Below, one piece after another: positions 53,092 through 64,000 of a stretch of 64,000 nt of DNA. The stretch is taken from assembly GCA_024516155.1 (NCBI GenBank), contig JAJJXM010000025.1, positions 124,001-188,000 of the forward strand, given 5' to 3'. Position 1 is the first letter of the stretch. The number at the start of each line of letters is the position of its first letter. The notes under the pieces were generated by a model. It was given only the letters and a program-made list of their open reading frames with translations, made no database searches and had not been told where the DNA came from. The DNA comes from Pyronema omphalodes (lineage: Eukaryota > Ascomycota > Pezizomycetes > Pezizales > Pyronemataceae). Both the position numbers and the translations under genes were made by a program.

Positions 53092-53524
53092 GAACACCAC
53101 ACAGCAACCGCTGACCCCCCCCTGCATTTGCAACAACAACAACAATTTCCCCGATTTTCGAATCGGTAATCGATTTCTTACCTTGGAATTACCCCGAATC
53201 TCGATTTTGGGAACCCAGCTACCGTTTACCGTTGAGATTCAGCGGAAAAACGCGATTCTGGGACGTCCGGGCCGGATTCCGGGCACTTTCATCAACGCCG
53301 CTCCACCACCCGCCCTCCAATCATCAAACCGACCTTATTTTCGGTTTCGGCATACCGAAATCCCCCCCCCCCAAATCCCCCCCCCACCAGCAGCACTGGT
53401 TGTGGTGATACCCCAAATTTCCCCCCTTCCGGACCCCTTTCCTCGCGAGAAATTTTCGTGCTCGCTTAGCAAGAGCCTCCTCACGTGACTCCTCGCCATC
53501 GCTTACCGTACCACCGGTTAACCG

Positions 53525-55215
53525 ATGGACGCTAACGCACCCATCCCTGCCACGCCCTCGCGTATGCAGGTACCCGAGAATATTTTTAGCCCCGACGAGC
53601 TTTCCCGAATCAACGCCCCGCACGCTGGCTCCTCCGCCATGGCGACCTCTAAGAAATCAACGACCGTCACCGGAAAAGTCACCAAACGCTCCACCAAAAA
53701 ATCCGACTCTAGAATTGACCTCGACCTCCTCCGCAAAAATGCCACCCGACCGAAAACAAACACCCCCGTGAACCTTGATGGGACCCCCGTCGAAACAATG
53801 CCGACTGCTATGGACACCGACAACTACCCCGACACCGACTCCGACTCCGACTCTGACCTGGACCTCAACGACAGCCAGCACGCAGTAACTACATCCGACG
53901 TCACCCTCGCGACCTTATCCGAATTGATCAAGACGAACATCATGGATCTCCTCCGCCCAATGAATCAACGCCTCGAAACTGTGACCAAACGCATCGACAA
54001 ACTACACAGAACCAACACCCAACCCCGAACCAACCACCTCGCCGACAACCCCCCGACCGCCCCCGACACCGCACCCGCCACCAAGCCCATCACCAACGAC
54101 GTACACCATTGGATAGCGAGATGCCACATACTCGAAGAAATCTTACGCAGCAACAACATCGCCATCCCCCTCGACGCAGCCCGGACTGCAACCCGCCCCT
54201 CCAACGCACCCTAGACGCCGTGGGCGGACCCCTCCAAGACCAAAACTCTCCTCAAAGCCAACCCCCCGACCAACCCCATACCCGCCACTACTCGCCCCGT
54301 CGTCAAACGACAGCCCCGAACCCGCCCCCAGGAAATCATTCTGCCCTGCCCCAACCCCAGTGTCCTCCCGGTCCACACGAGAGTAGAAGTAGGCTTCGCA
54401 GTGTACAAAGCACTGCTGGAGGCCAAAGCCCCCCTCACATGGCAGTCACTACGGTCCGCAAAAACCAAGCGGGAAATATCATCTTGACACTGAACCCTGC
54501 TACCACCGCCAAAGAGCTAACCGCACACTTAGAAACAATTCAACGCGCTGCCCAAACGGTACACCCCTCTCTCGACAACCCTCACATCAACGAAGGATGG
54601 TATAAACTCGCCGTCCACGGCATCCCCACGGACATCTACCCCGACACTGAGGAAGGAATGCGCCTCCTCCGGGAAGAAATCGAACGGAGCAACAACCCGG
54701 TCACCCTGGCCCAGACTCCGCGGTACATGACGACGGCAGAAAAACGCGCTGGCAAGCCGGCCTCCAGTGCAGTAATTGCAGTGCGCACGCCCGACGAGTT
54801 GGCACTCCTCACACGCCGTGAGGTGCTGGTCCTCTCCGAAGCGCGAAGGGTTACCGAATACTTCACCGCGAGGAAAACCGATCAATGTCGACGGTGCCAA
54901 CTCTACGGCCACCACCACGCAACCTGCACTGGACCCCCCGGACCGATCTGCGCCCTCTGTGGAAAAGAACACCCCACGGAGAACCACAACTGCACCGAAT
55001 GCCCGACGAGAAACGGTAAGTCGTGCTCGCACACTAAGTACGAATGCAGAAACTGCGTCGAGGCTGGCATCCCCGAACATGACCATCCCGCCTTTCACAA
55101 ACAATGCCCAACTCGCCTCCGCATCCACAAGGAAGCCCGAGAGGCAACCCAACCCGCCGCCTCTACCTCACCCAACCCTACAGACAAAGACACCGACATG
55201 ATCCAACATGTCTAA
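53525..55215 (+). pseudogene. LINE B ORF1: gag-like zinc-knuckle protein, frameshifted
   Basis: The first frame (53525-54214) has an acidic Asp/Ser-rich stretch encoded by gac/tcc repeats, then a helix VHHWIARCHILEEILR like that of LINE A. Frame changes between about 54190 and 54450 lead through EIILPCPNPSVLPV to the last frame (54109-55215). This carries WYKLAVHGIPTDIYPDTEEG and knuckles CRRCQLYGHHHATC, CALCGKEHPTENHNC and CRNCVEAGIPEHDH. The stop overlaps the ORF2 start by 8 nt (ATGTCTAA, 55208-55215), as in LINE A and H. Confidence 0.85.
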
Positions 55216-58200
55216 TTACAACAAATTGGCAACGACAATCCAAATAGTTTCCCACAATATGAATCGCCAACGCCCAGCCCTCGACTCCCTCCTAAACAGC
55301 GCCTGCACAACAGCAGACATCATCCTGCTACAGGAAATCAACATCACCGACCCCGCCTTCGCCACCACCCACCCCGCCTTCACGTTGGTCCTGCCCCCCC
55401 GCGGTGACAGAGCCTCCAACAGGACAGCGGCGTATATCAATCGCACAAACCCTTACCTGAAAGTATCACAACGCACAGACATATGTACAGACCCGGACCT
55501 CCAGGTCCTCGAGGTAGGTACAGATCTCATCCCCGCGTTTTTCCTTTTAAATATTTATAATGAACGTGACCCCGAAACCCAAACCTACACAATTCCCCGC
55601 ACCCTATCACCCCTTTCCCTCCCACGCAGATGCATTATAACAGGTGACCTCAACGCTCACCACGCTCTATGGAACTCCGCAACATGCACACCCAAACGTG
55701 CCAGTGAACTGGTAGACCTTATAGAACAGGAAAATTGGAGATTGGTTTCAGTCCCATACACCCCGACACACTACTACCAACAGGGGACTAGATCCTCGTT
55801 ATCGACTTGACCCTGGCCTCGCCAGCCATGTTGGAAGAGGTAGGAAACTGGGCCATAGACGATGAATTAGCCACCGGGTCGGACCACGAAGTAATTCGCT
55901 TCGACATCCAAACTGTGCACCCAGACATAGAACCTGCCCCCCCACCGGAACGTCTCAACTGGCGGAAAACAGACTGGGCCTTGTTCTCCACGACCCTCCA
56001 AGCATCCATCTCCGCATCGACAACACAGTGGAGTCAATACGCCTCCAACCCCACACCCAAAAACCTCGACGCCTGGGCGGGCCACGCGAGAGAACATATC
56101 CTCGATGCAGCTCGCACCTCCACCCCCGTACTACAAGTCACCCCCCGATCGAAACGTTGGTGGACGGTGGAAGTCACCACCGCCAGAAAGGATATGACCC
56201 GCGCAAAAAGAAGGTGGAAATCAATGGGCTCAGACACTAACCACACCATTTACCGCCGCCTACGAAACATGTATCACCGTCAGATGAGACATGCCAAGGA
56301 TGCGATGTGGAAAGAGTATCTGGCTCAGGCAGAAGGACCGGACGTCTGGCGGGCCTTCAAATACACAAACCCGCGCCGTGCCCAACTCACTCCGAATATC
56401 CGCGCCACAATCAACGGTAGGGAGGAACTCTGCAGTTCGTTCGACAGGAAAGTAGAGGCATTTCAGATGTTATTCCCCCCACCACCTCCCCCGCCCCCCT
56501 CATCCACCCTCCCCTGTCGCAGAGAGACAGCGTGGATGACCTTCTCGCCGTCGGAGGTCAAACAAGCCATCTTTACCTCTTGCCCCTCGAGAGCCCCAGG
56601 ACCCGACGGGATAACCTTTGGTTGTCTCCGCCAAGTGTGTCTCGCCGTCCCCACATACCTAACCAATCTATACTCGACGCTGGGCACTGTAGGGTACCAT
56701 CCCCGCGGGTGGAGACAGGCCACGACGGTAATTATACCAAAACCTAACAAACCCGACTACGCAAATCCAAAGGCGTACCGCCCAATCGCCCTGCTGAACT
56801 GCCTTGGAAAAACGTTAGAGAAATTGATGGCGACTCGGCTCGGACAACTCGCGGAGACCCGGGAACTGTTACACCGAGACCAAATAGGAGGCCGCCCGCA
56901 GCGATCCGCCATCGACACCGCAATGGCACTCGTCCACGACATCGAAATCGGTAAGCAACAGAAACTTATCACCACAGCACTTTTGCTAGACGTACGCGGA
57001 GCTTTCGACAATGTCTCCGCCGACCGCCTTCAGCAGACACTACACCAGCTAGGCTGCCCCCGACAAATCCGAACATGGTGCGAAACCTTCCTCGACCAAA
57101 GGACGACCGCTCTATCCTTCAACGGACAAACAGATCGCCAACGCCCAATTAAAACGGGAATCCCCCAGGGTTCCCCAGCATCACCGATCCTGTTCCTCCT
57201 GTACTTAAGACCGCTGTTCGACGCACTAATGCTGGAACACCCGTTCGCGTGGACCCCCAGTTACATGGATGACGTCGCAATCGTCGTACAGAGTCGAACC
57301 CGGAAAGAAAACGCGCGCCTCCTGGAAAAAGTCACTAAAACAGCATTCACTTGGGCAGCTTCCAACGCTGTGGCCTTTGACGACTCAAAGACGGAACTCC
57401 TTCATTTCGACTGGGCGAGGTCAGATACAATCACAGACAATGAAAAGGTAAAACTACCGAACGGTACGATAGTGAGCCCTGGGACGCAGGGAGGAGAAAA
57501 AGATGTTGTACGATGGATTGGTATGTACCTAGACAGACGCCTTAACTTTAAAGCACATGTACGTAGAAAAACAGCCGCCGCACAAAGAACGCTCAACGCG
57601 CTATGCCGATTAGCAAGATATGAAACTGGTCTGTCTCCCCTCGCGACCCGACTAATTTTCCAGGCATGCGTCCAAACCCGTGCGGACTTTGGCGCGGAGA
57701 TATGGTGGACGCGACAGTGAGACCTTGCCTCGAAACTACAAACCCAACAAAATTCAGCCCTACGCCGCATACTCAACGCCTTTAACTCGACTCCCACACT
57801 GGCGCTCCATAACGAGACCGCGCCACCTCCGGTACCGATACGACTGGACCACAAGCAACGCCAATACGCACTTTGCGTCCTCACTCTCCCTCCGACACAT
57901 CCGATCGCACGCCGGTGTCCCACATCCTTCCCCATACCGAGCTTACAATCCGCCGCTATTGAGATCGCAAACGAGTACGACCACCCGTGGCACAACACCA
58001 CACGACAGCCCACGCGCCTCCTCAGCGCTCTACACTCTCTCTCGCCTTGGCTCCCTCTCAACGCACCGGTCGAAGACACCTCCCTCCCCGTTCCGCTCGA
58101 CGCCGACGAAAACCTCTTAACCGTCGACATCCCCACAGCCCCGAAACCCGAGACAGCGCACGCCCACCTCCTACTCCTCGACAACCTCAGACGACGCCGC

Positions 58201-58540
58201 AATGTCATCATCGCCTACACGGACGGGTCGCAGACCGCGTCTGGCACTGGCGCCGGATACACCATCACCACTGGACTACCCACCACCATTAACGCCATCG
58301 TACCTATGGGAGACACAGCTGAAGTGTTCGATGCAGAGGTGCGCGCAATTCAAGAATGCCTCTTAACGTGCTTGAAATACATCGCTCGCCTCAACCTCCA
58401 CAACCGTCGCCTGCACATCTTTAGCAACAACAAAGCTGCGCTCCAACGTGCCTCACACCTCCGACGCGGCCCCGGCCAGGAAATAGCCCACACTATACAT
58501 CAGACAGCCGAAGCCCTGCTACAACACGACGTCACAGTCA
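55208..58540 (+). pseudogene. LINE B ORF2: endonuclease, RT and start of RNase H
   Basis: Endonuclease: QIVSHNMNRQRPALDSLLNS, ILLQEINI, IITGDLNAHHALWN, with a frame change at about 55800 (QQGTRSS/IDLTLASPAM), then TGSDHEVI. The poly-proline hinge (about 56470) is in frame here. RT: LDVRGAFDNV, GIPQGSPASP and an intact SYMDDVAIVVQ. A nonsense codon tga at 57718-57720 lies in WWTRQ*DLASK. The same frame then stays open through RNase H (YTDGSQTASGTGAG, EVRAIQECL, FSNNKAALQ). In that last motif the usual FTDNQ is FSNNK, so a catalytic aspartate is lost. LINE H interrupts at 58540. Confidence 0.88.
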
Positions 58541-58719
58541 ATTGTGTCGCCGCTGGCCTCACAGACGTCCACCACGCCGCATACAGCACCCGCTGCCCCG
58601 TCAAAGTGAACGCCGTCAGGGAAGCCTGGCAGAAGACTCGCCCGGAGACAACACCCCTAGAGGCCATCCCCGCCGAAATAAACCCCATCGCCGACACCAC
58701 CATGACCGCTGATGAATAG
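58541..58719 (+). pseudogene. LINE H ORF1 remnant fused to LINE B RNase H
   Basis: It encodes the last 59 or so residues of ORF1 (CVAAGLTDVHHAAYSTRCPV through NPIADTTMTADE), matching LINE A. By chance the insertion keeps the frame of LINE B, so a hybrid frame (from at least 58306) joins LINE B RNase H to the LINE H ORF1 tail. The stop overlaps the ORF2 start (ATGAATAG, 58712-58719). Confidence 0.85.
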
Positions 58720-61700
58720 ATACGACTCATCAGCGGCGACCCTTCGCATCGTGTCACATAACACGAATCGCAGCGCCACCGCACTAACAACACTGCTGAA
58801 CTCAGCAGGATCCAAAATAGACATATTGCTGGTACAAGAGATTAACGTTAAAGATCCCCGGTACGCAATCACACATCCAGATTTCCTTTTGTTACTTCCC
58901 CCCCGCAGCCACCACAAAGTCAATCGCACTGCTGCATATATCTCTCGCCTCAACCCACATGTTCGAGTCACACCAAGACCGGACGTCAGCGGAGATCCTG
59001 ACCTCCAGGTACTCGAGGTCAGCACCACACTCATTCCCTCCTTTTACCTCTTAAATATCTATAATGAAAAAGACCCCCAAACAAAATTATATACCGTCCC
59101 CCGCTCCCTTACCCCCCTCACTCTCCCCCACCGTTGCGTGATCACAGGGGACCTCAATGCCCATCACCCTCTGTGGAACTCCCACGCACGCAGACCAGCG
59201 AGAGCAGACGTGCTGGTGGAACTGATGGAAGACCATCACTGGCAACTGGTAAACGTCCCGGACGTTCCTACTTACCACTATCGAGACGGATCGGGCTCTT
59301 CGGTCCTCGACCTGACTCTGGCAGCCCCGGCGATGGCAAGGGAAATTTCTTCTTGGGCCATTGACGACGGCATTGCCACGGGATCGGACCACGAGGTGAT
59401 CCGTTTCCAAATCAACTCCTTACACCCAGACCACCACAACACCGCCGGCGACACTACACGACTAAACTGGCGCAAGACGGACTGGGAGACCTTCACCGAA
59501 GAATTGCAACGTCTCACCGAAGCTTCCTACCCCCGGTGGTCCCACCTCCAAGCCAACCCCTCCGCCGAGAACCTCAACGAATGGGCTGCCCTCCTTCGCG
59601 ACTCTATCCAAACCGCCGCCACGATATCAACACCTACCCTCACCCCAACCCCGCGGTCGAAGAGATGGTGGACAGAGGAGGTACGCCTGACACGTAAAGA
59701 CATGACCCGGGCCAGGAGGAGATGGAAACAGACCCGCCTTCCCCAACACCTCGCCGAATACAAACAGTCTCCAAACGCCCACTACAGGAAAGTCCGACAT
59801 GTAGAGGACTCCATGTAGAAGGAATACTTAGCCGCGGTGGAAGGACCAGACATATGGGCGGCCTTCCGATATACAAACCCGCGCCGCGCTCAATTGACAC
59901 CACCGATCAAGACACAGGTAGGAGGAATGGAGAAGATATGCGTCGACTTCGACAGTAAGGTAGAGGCCTTTCAAGCGTTATTCCCTCCCCCCCCCCAGCT
60001 GCCCCCCCCACACGCACCTCACGACCCAACCCCCAACTCCCCTGGAAAACATTCACCCCCGAAGAAATTCGTACCGCTATCACAACATCCTCCCCCAAGA
60101 AAGCCCCCGGCCCGGACTCCATCACGTTCGCGTGCCTTAGGAAGGCGTACGATGCAGTCCCCAAAGTTTTCAACGCCCTGTACTCAACCTTAGGAACGAA
60201 AGGATATCATCCGCGGAGCTGGCGAGAGGCCACGACGGTGGTGATACCTAAACCAAACAAACCGGACTATAGCGCCATAAAGGCATACCGCCCGATCGCC
60301 TTACTCAACTGCTTGGGCAAGGTGCTAGAAAAACTCATGGCGACCCGGCTCAGCCTTATGGCGGGGTCGCACGAAATCCTGCATAAGGACCAGATTGGCG
60401 GGCGCCCAAAACGCTCGGCAATTGACGCCGCGATGGCGCTGACGCATGAGGTAGAAGTTAACGCGGGAAATCGCTTCGTGACGTCTGCCCTATTTTTAGA
60501 TGTACGAGGAGCTTTCGATAACGTCTCCTCCGCCAGATTACTGGCAACTATGCACTCACTCGGCTGCCCACAGGCGGTAATATCGTGGTGTTCCTCATTC
60601 TTAAGTGACCGCACAACCGCACTATCCTTTGACGGCAGAACAGATTCACAGCGACCAATTCAAACCCGCATTCCCCAGGGATCCCCCGCGTCGCCAATAC
60701 TCTTCCTCATATACCTTCGCCCCCTCTTTGACGCCTTACAATCCGAACACCCGACCCTGTGGACCCCTAGCTATATAGACGACGTTGCCTTGGTGGCCCA
60801 TGGACGAACGAGAGAACAAAATGCGCGCGCCCTGGAAGCAGCCGCTCGCACCGCATTCAACTGGGGGCAGACAAACGCGGTAGCATTCAACGATTCCAAA
60901 TCGGAGATGCTGCACTTCCATAAGTCGCGAATCGATGAACACAGCGAAGCAACAAACGTGCGCTTACCTAACGGCACCATAGTCACCCCCGGGACTCAAG
61001 GAGGCAGCAAGGACGTGGTCCGGTGGATTGGCATACATTTTGATCGCAAACTTTCCTTTTCCCAACATGTAAAAATAAGACTGACGGCCGCCGCTAGGTC
61101 CCTCAACGCCCTCCGAAGTTTGGTACGTCACGAAACAGGTCTGTCCCCCTCAGCGACCCGTACACTTTATCAAGCGTGTGTAACCTCTAGGTCGGATTTT
61201 GGCTCTGAGATCTGGTGGAATGGACAAAAAGGACTGGCCAGCACACTACAAACGCAAAAAAACTCCGCCCTACGCCGCATACTAAACGCATTCACATCGA
61301 CCCCCATAGTGGCCCTACACAACGAAGCCGCCATACCCCCCGTCGCAGTTCGCCTTCAACGCCGCAGCCGCAAATACGTTCTCCGCCTCCTCTCCCTCCC
61401 CCCTTCCCACCCCGTAGTTAGACGCTGCCCTTCCTCCTACCCCGTGCCCAACAACTTCCCCACCTCCATATGTGACCCGTCCGAATATGACTACCCCTGG
61501 AACACCACCCAGAAAGCCCCCTCGCGCCTCGTTCGCATGCTCCGCTCCGTCGGTCAGTGGATATTACCAGACGACGAAATCGAGGACACGGCACACCCAA
61601 ATCCCACCCCGTGGATAAGCTCACCCCTACGAATAAAGATATCCTCCCTCCCCAAACCCGAAGCCGCCGTCGAACACCTCTCGCTGATCCGCGACCTGAG

Positions 61701-62715
61701 TGACGACAAAACCAACATTATCGCCTATACAGACGGCTCCCAACTCGAAGGAAAAACAGGCGCCGGATACTGCATCACCTCAGGTTTCCCCCGTCAAGTC
61801 AACGAATCCATCCCCATGGGCACGACCACGGAAGTGTTCGACGCCGAGCTACGAGCAATTCACGACTGCCTCGAGATGTGCCACCAAATCATCTCCCACA
61901 ACCACCTCCGACGCCGCCGGATACACATCTTTACAGACAACCAGGCGGCCATCCTCCGCGCCTCCCGTACAACATATGGTCCGGGCCAAGAGCTCGCCCG
62001 CGCTATACACGACATCGCCTCCTCCCTCCGTTCCAATGACACATCCGTCACCTTACATTGGGTCCCAGGACATACCGATATACCCGGGAATGACCAAGCC
62101 GACCTCCTCGCCAAAACTGCAACCACCCTAACTCCCCCCTCTTCGCTACCGGTCTCCCTGTCCTGGATACGTCGACAGATTCACGATCAATACATCCAAG
62201 ACTGGACGACCTGGTACTCCTCCGCGCCGAAACTTAAAACATACGACGCCCCACACCGTCGACGCCTCGACCATGCCTACACGGCCCTACCACGCAAACT
62301 ATCAACCGCAATCTTGGGATTGCGAACCGGACACGGTTATTTTTTGGACTGCCTTGCTCATCCCCCCACCGCCCAATACCCCTCCCGCTTGTGCTCATGC
62401 CCCCTTCACCCTCCGCAATCCCCCAAACATCTCATTCTCTCGTGCCCCTACTTCACTTCCCAACGGACCGAACTGCGACGTACACTGAAAATCCCACGAC
62501 GACGACACCTCACACTACCGACAATCTTACATACCACCGCCGGAACCAAAGCACTGTCCGCTATGATCTCAGAGACCAAGATAGCGACTGCGGAGTGGGC
62601 TCATGCAAGGTTAAGTAAACTCCCCGCTGAGGAGGACGCATCTGCTACGCTGACAACAGACTGGGGGACGCTGCTGGACCTGACGGACGAGCACGCGGTT
62701 ACCTCTAATAATTAA
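58712..62715 (+). pseudogene. LINE H ORF2: endonuclease, RT, RNase H (one nonsense codon, one frameshift)
   Basis: Endonuclease from 58712: RIVSHNTNRSATALTTLLNS, LLVQEINV, VITGDLNAHHPLWN, GSSVLDLTLA, TGSDHEVI. A tag at 59816-59818 replaces Trp in the SLWKEYLAA motif. The same frame continues to the poly-proline hinge, where a C run (59987-59996) shifts it. From about 60010 the RT/RNase H part is open for some 900 codons to 62715: LDVRGAFDNV, RIPQGSPASP, catalytic SYIDDVALVAHG, YTDGSQLEGKTGAG, AELRAIHDC, FTDNQAA, GNDQADLL, and the Cys/His tail CSCPLHPPQSPKHLILSC. All catalytic acidic residues are present. Confidence 0.9.
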
Positions 62716-63504
62716 AAAAAAAAAAAAAAAAAATAATAATAAAAAGAAGTAGGAGGAGGGCGGAGGGAGGGAGAAGCGGGAGGCGAGAGCGGAGAGAGAG
62801 ACGAGGGAGAGGGGAGATGGAGGAAGCGGACGATGACGAGGAGAGAGTGGAGACAGGAGACTGGGAGAGCGGAGGCGTGGGTGTTGTGGAGAATGGAGTC
62901 TTGTGTTTTTTCTTTTTGAAACGGGAATGAAAGTGAGGCGAGGAGTCGAGGGAGAGGAGAGACGCGGTGGAGACGGACGGGAGGAGCACGAATGAGGCGA
63001 GTACGAGATGGTGACGCGGAGAGAAGTGGACGGAGTGGGACGATGGATGGCTGGCGAGCCGAGAGGGAGGAGCGTGGTGAAGGGCGAGGGGAGAGACGTA
63101 GAGTAGGGTAGTGGCACAGGGGAGAGAGGTGCGATGGGGGGGCGTTGACCCGGGGGAGTTATATCTTCTTTTCTTTTCTTTTTGCTTGTTTGTTTTTGCT
63201 TTGTGGAGGAAATAAAGGTGGAAAAACGGTTAAAAAAGGGAGGGGAAGGGTGGAGGAAATGGGGGAACGACCCGGCGAGGTGGCCTCCGAGCGTACAGGG
63301 CTCCTGGAACAGACGACGCTTGACGAACAAAAGCACAACGAGACTTGGGGGTCTACAACCCCACACCCTAACGACAAGCTCTGGGGCATACCCAGTGAGA
63401 GCTTGGCCTGACACCCGGGTTTCTTAATTTTGTATTTACTGTAGATTCCGCCAGAACCTTACGGTTGGATGCGTGTATGAGTTAATAAATAAATAAATAA
63501 ATAA
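62716..63504 (+). other. LINE H 3' module and tail
   Basis: Poly(A) at 62714-62732, then aataataat, a purine-rich tract, the shared block (about 63140-63400) and the (aaat)n tail. From 62883 it is almost identical to 1-608, so the two copies are recent relatives. No gene is present. Confidence 0.8.
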
Positions 63505-64000
63505 ACGACGTCACAGTCACCCTCCACTGGATCCCCGGTCACTCCGACATACCCGGCAGCGATGCCGCAGACCACCTGGCTAAACAAGCCACCGAATTCC
63601 TCCCCCGAGCGAATCTACCCATTACACTCACCCGGCTACGCAAGAAAGCATGCGAGAAGACCGTCGCCGAGTGGACACACTGGTACTCCTCCTCCGATCG
63701 ACCACACACATACTCTGCCCCGCACCGGAGACGAATGGATCCCATCTACGTCGACAACCCCCGGTGGCTCTCTACCGCGATCCTTGGCCTCCGTACAGGA
63801 CACGGATACTTTCTGGACTACCTGGCACACCCACCGACAGACTCCTACCCATCGCGACATTGTAGCTGCCCGCTACACCCCCCTCAGACCCCTCGGCACC
63901 TGCTCCTCAGCTGCCCAGATCACCAGGACGCCCGGACAACACTTCGACAGGATCTCAAACTCCACAGGAATTCCCGGATCAATTTGGACAACATCCTCTA
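63505..64000 (+). pseudogene. LINE B ORF2, end of RNase H and C-terminal region
   Basis: Resumes after LINE H with DVTVTLHWIPGHSDIPGSDA and ADHLAKQATEFLP (end of RNase H), then TAILGLRTGHGYFLDYLAHP and the Cys/His motif CSCPLHPPQTPRHLLLSCPD, open to the window edge. Fused to 58525-58540 it makes one continuous RNase H. The 3' module of LINE B is outside the window. Confidence 0.9.

Larger units (their letters stand above)
53092..58540 (+). mobile_element. LINE B, 5' part (continues at 63505)
   Basis: Complete 5' end (caccacacagcaaccgctga, C run) followed by a 430-bp leader, ORF1, ORF2 up to the RNase H domain, then LINE H. The target bases acgacgtcacagtca (58526-58540) recur at 63505-63519 and the RNase H reading resumes there. 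It is clearly more diverged from LINE A and H than those are from each other. Confidence 0.92.
58541..63504 (+). mobile_element. LINE H: 5'-truncated Tad1-type LINE inserted in LINE B
   Basis: Flanked by the perfect 15-bp duplication acgacgtcacagtca (58526-58540 and 63505-63519; the first a may belong to the tail). It starts within the last zinc knuckle of ORF1, carries all of ORF2, a short internal A run (62714-62732), the purine-rich 3' module, a stem (aacc-ttac-ggtt) and an (aaat)n tail. It is the best-preserved LINE in the window. Confidence 0.94.

Overview
The window is eukaryotic and almost certainly from a filamentous fungus, probably an ascomycete. Everything I can identify is a transposable element: Tad1-type non-LTR elements (zinc-knuckle ORF1; endonuclease, reverse transcriptase and RNase H in ORF2), chromodomain-type Ty3/gypsy elements and a Ty1/copia fragment. 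I found no host gene, rRNA or tRNA. The species cannot be named from the sequence. Repeat copies keep long open frames, with none of the pervasive C-to-T decay expected from repeat-induced point mutation.

Layout. 1-608 is the 3' end of a LINE. 609-5284 is a foldback-like structure: inverted minisatellite ends and palindromic repeat blocks around a non-coding core. 5285-12274 is LINE A, full length but frameshifted. 12275-13630 is a gypsy remnant (G). From 13631 to 51801 lies a nest. One minus-strand LINE has its 3' half at 13631-16738 and its 5' half at 50524-51801. A gypsy element, F, is inserted between the halves with a 5-bp duplication (accgc). F contains gypsy element D, ORF1-only LINE derivatives (E2, E3, E4) and a solo LTR (J). 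The left copy of D contains two further insertions (L5, E1). 51802-52668 is a copia 5' end, cut by an LTR (J', 52669-53091). J' is cut by LINE B (53092-58540, resuming at 63505), and LINE B is cut by LINE H (58541-63504, 15-bp duplication).

The centre of the nest is a large inverted duplication. D with adjacent F sequence appears on the plus strand at 17057-28752 and mirrored on the minus strand at 36431-44540. The structure fits recombination between two oppositely oriented E copies; a 675-bp tandem array lies at the fusion point. The right arm has empty sites where L5 and E1 sit in the left arm, so those insertions came after the duplication.

Element D is the most interesting unit. It has 791-bp LTRs, gag, a GGGAAAA -1 frameshift heptamer and a pol ending in a chromodomain. 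A third gene starts at a TAATG stop-start overlap. It encodes a Cys/His-rich, repeat-containing protein whose C-terminal membrane segment is encoded inside the 3' LTR. A 10-nt complementarity between the predicted mRNA 5' end and the primer site suggests Tf1-type self-priming. The LINEs and E elements share 5' ends and a 3' module with a small stem-loop and (AAAT)n or (AAAC)n tail, which suggests E elements are moved by the LINE enzymes.
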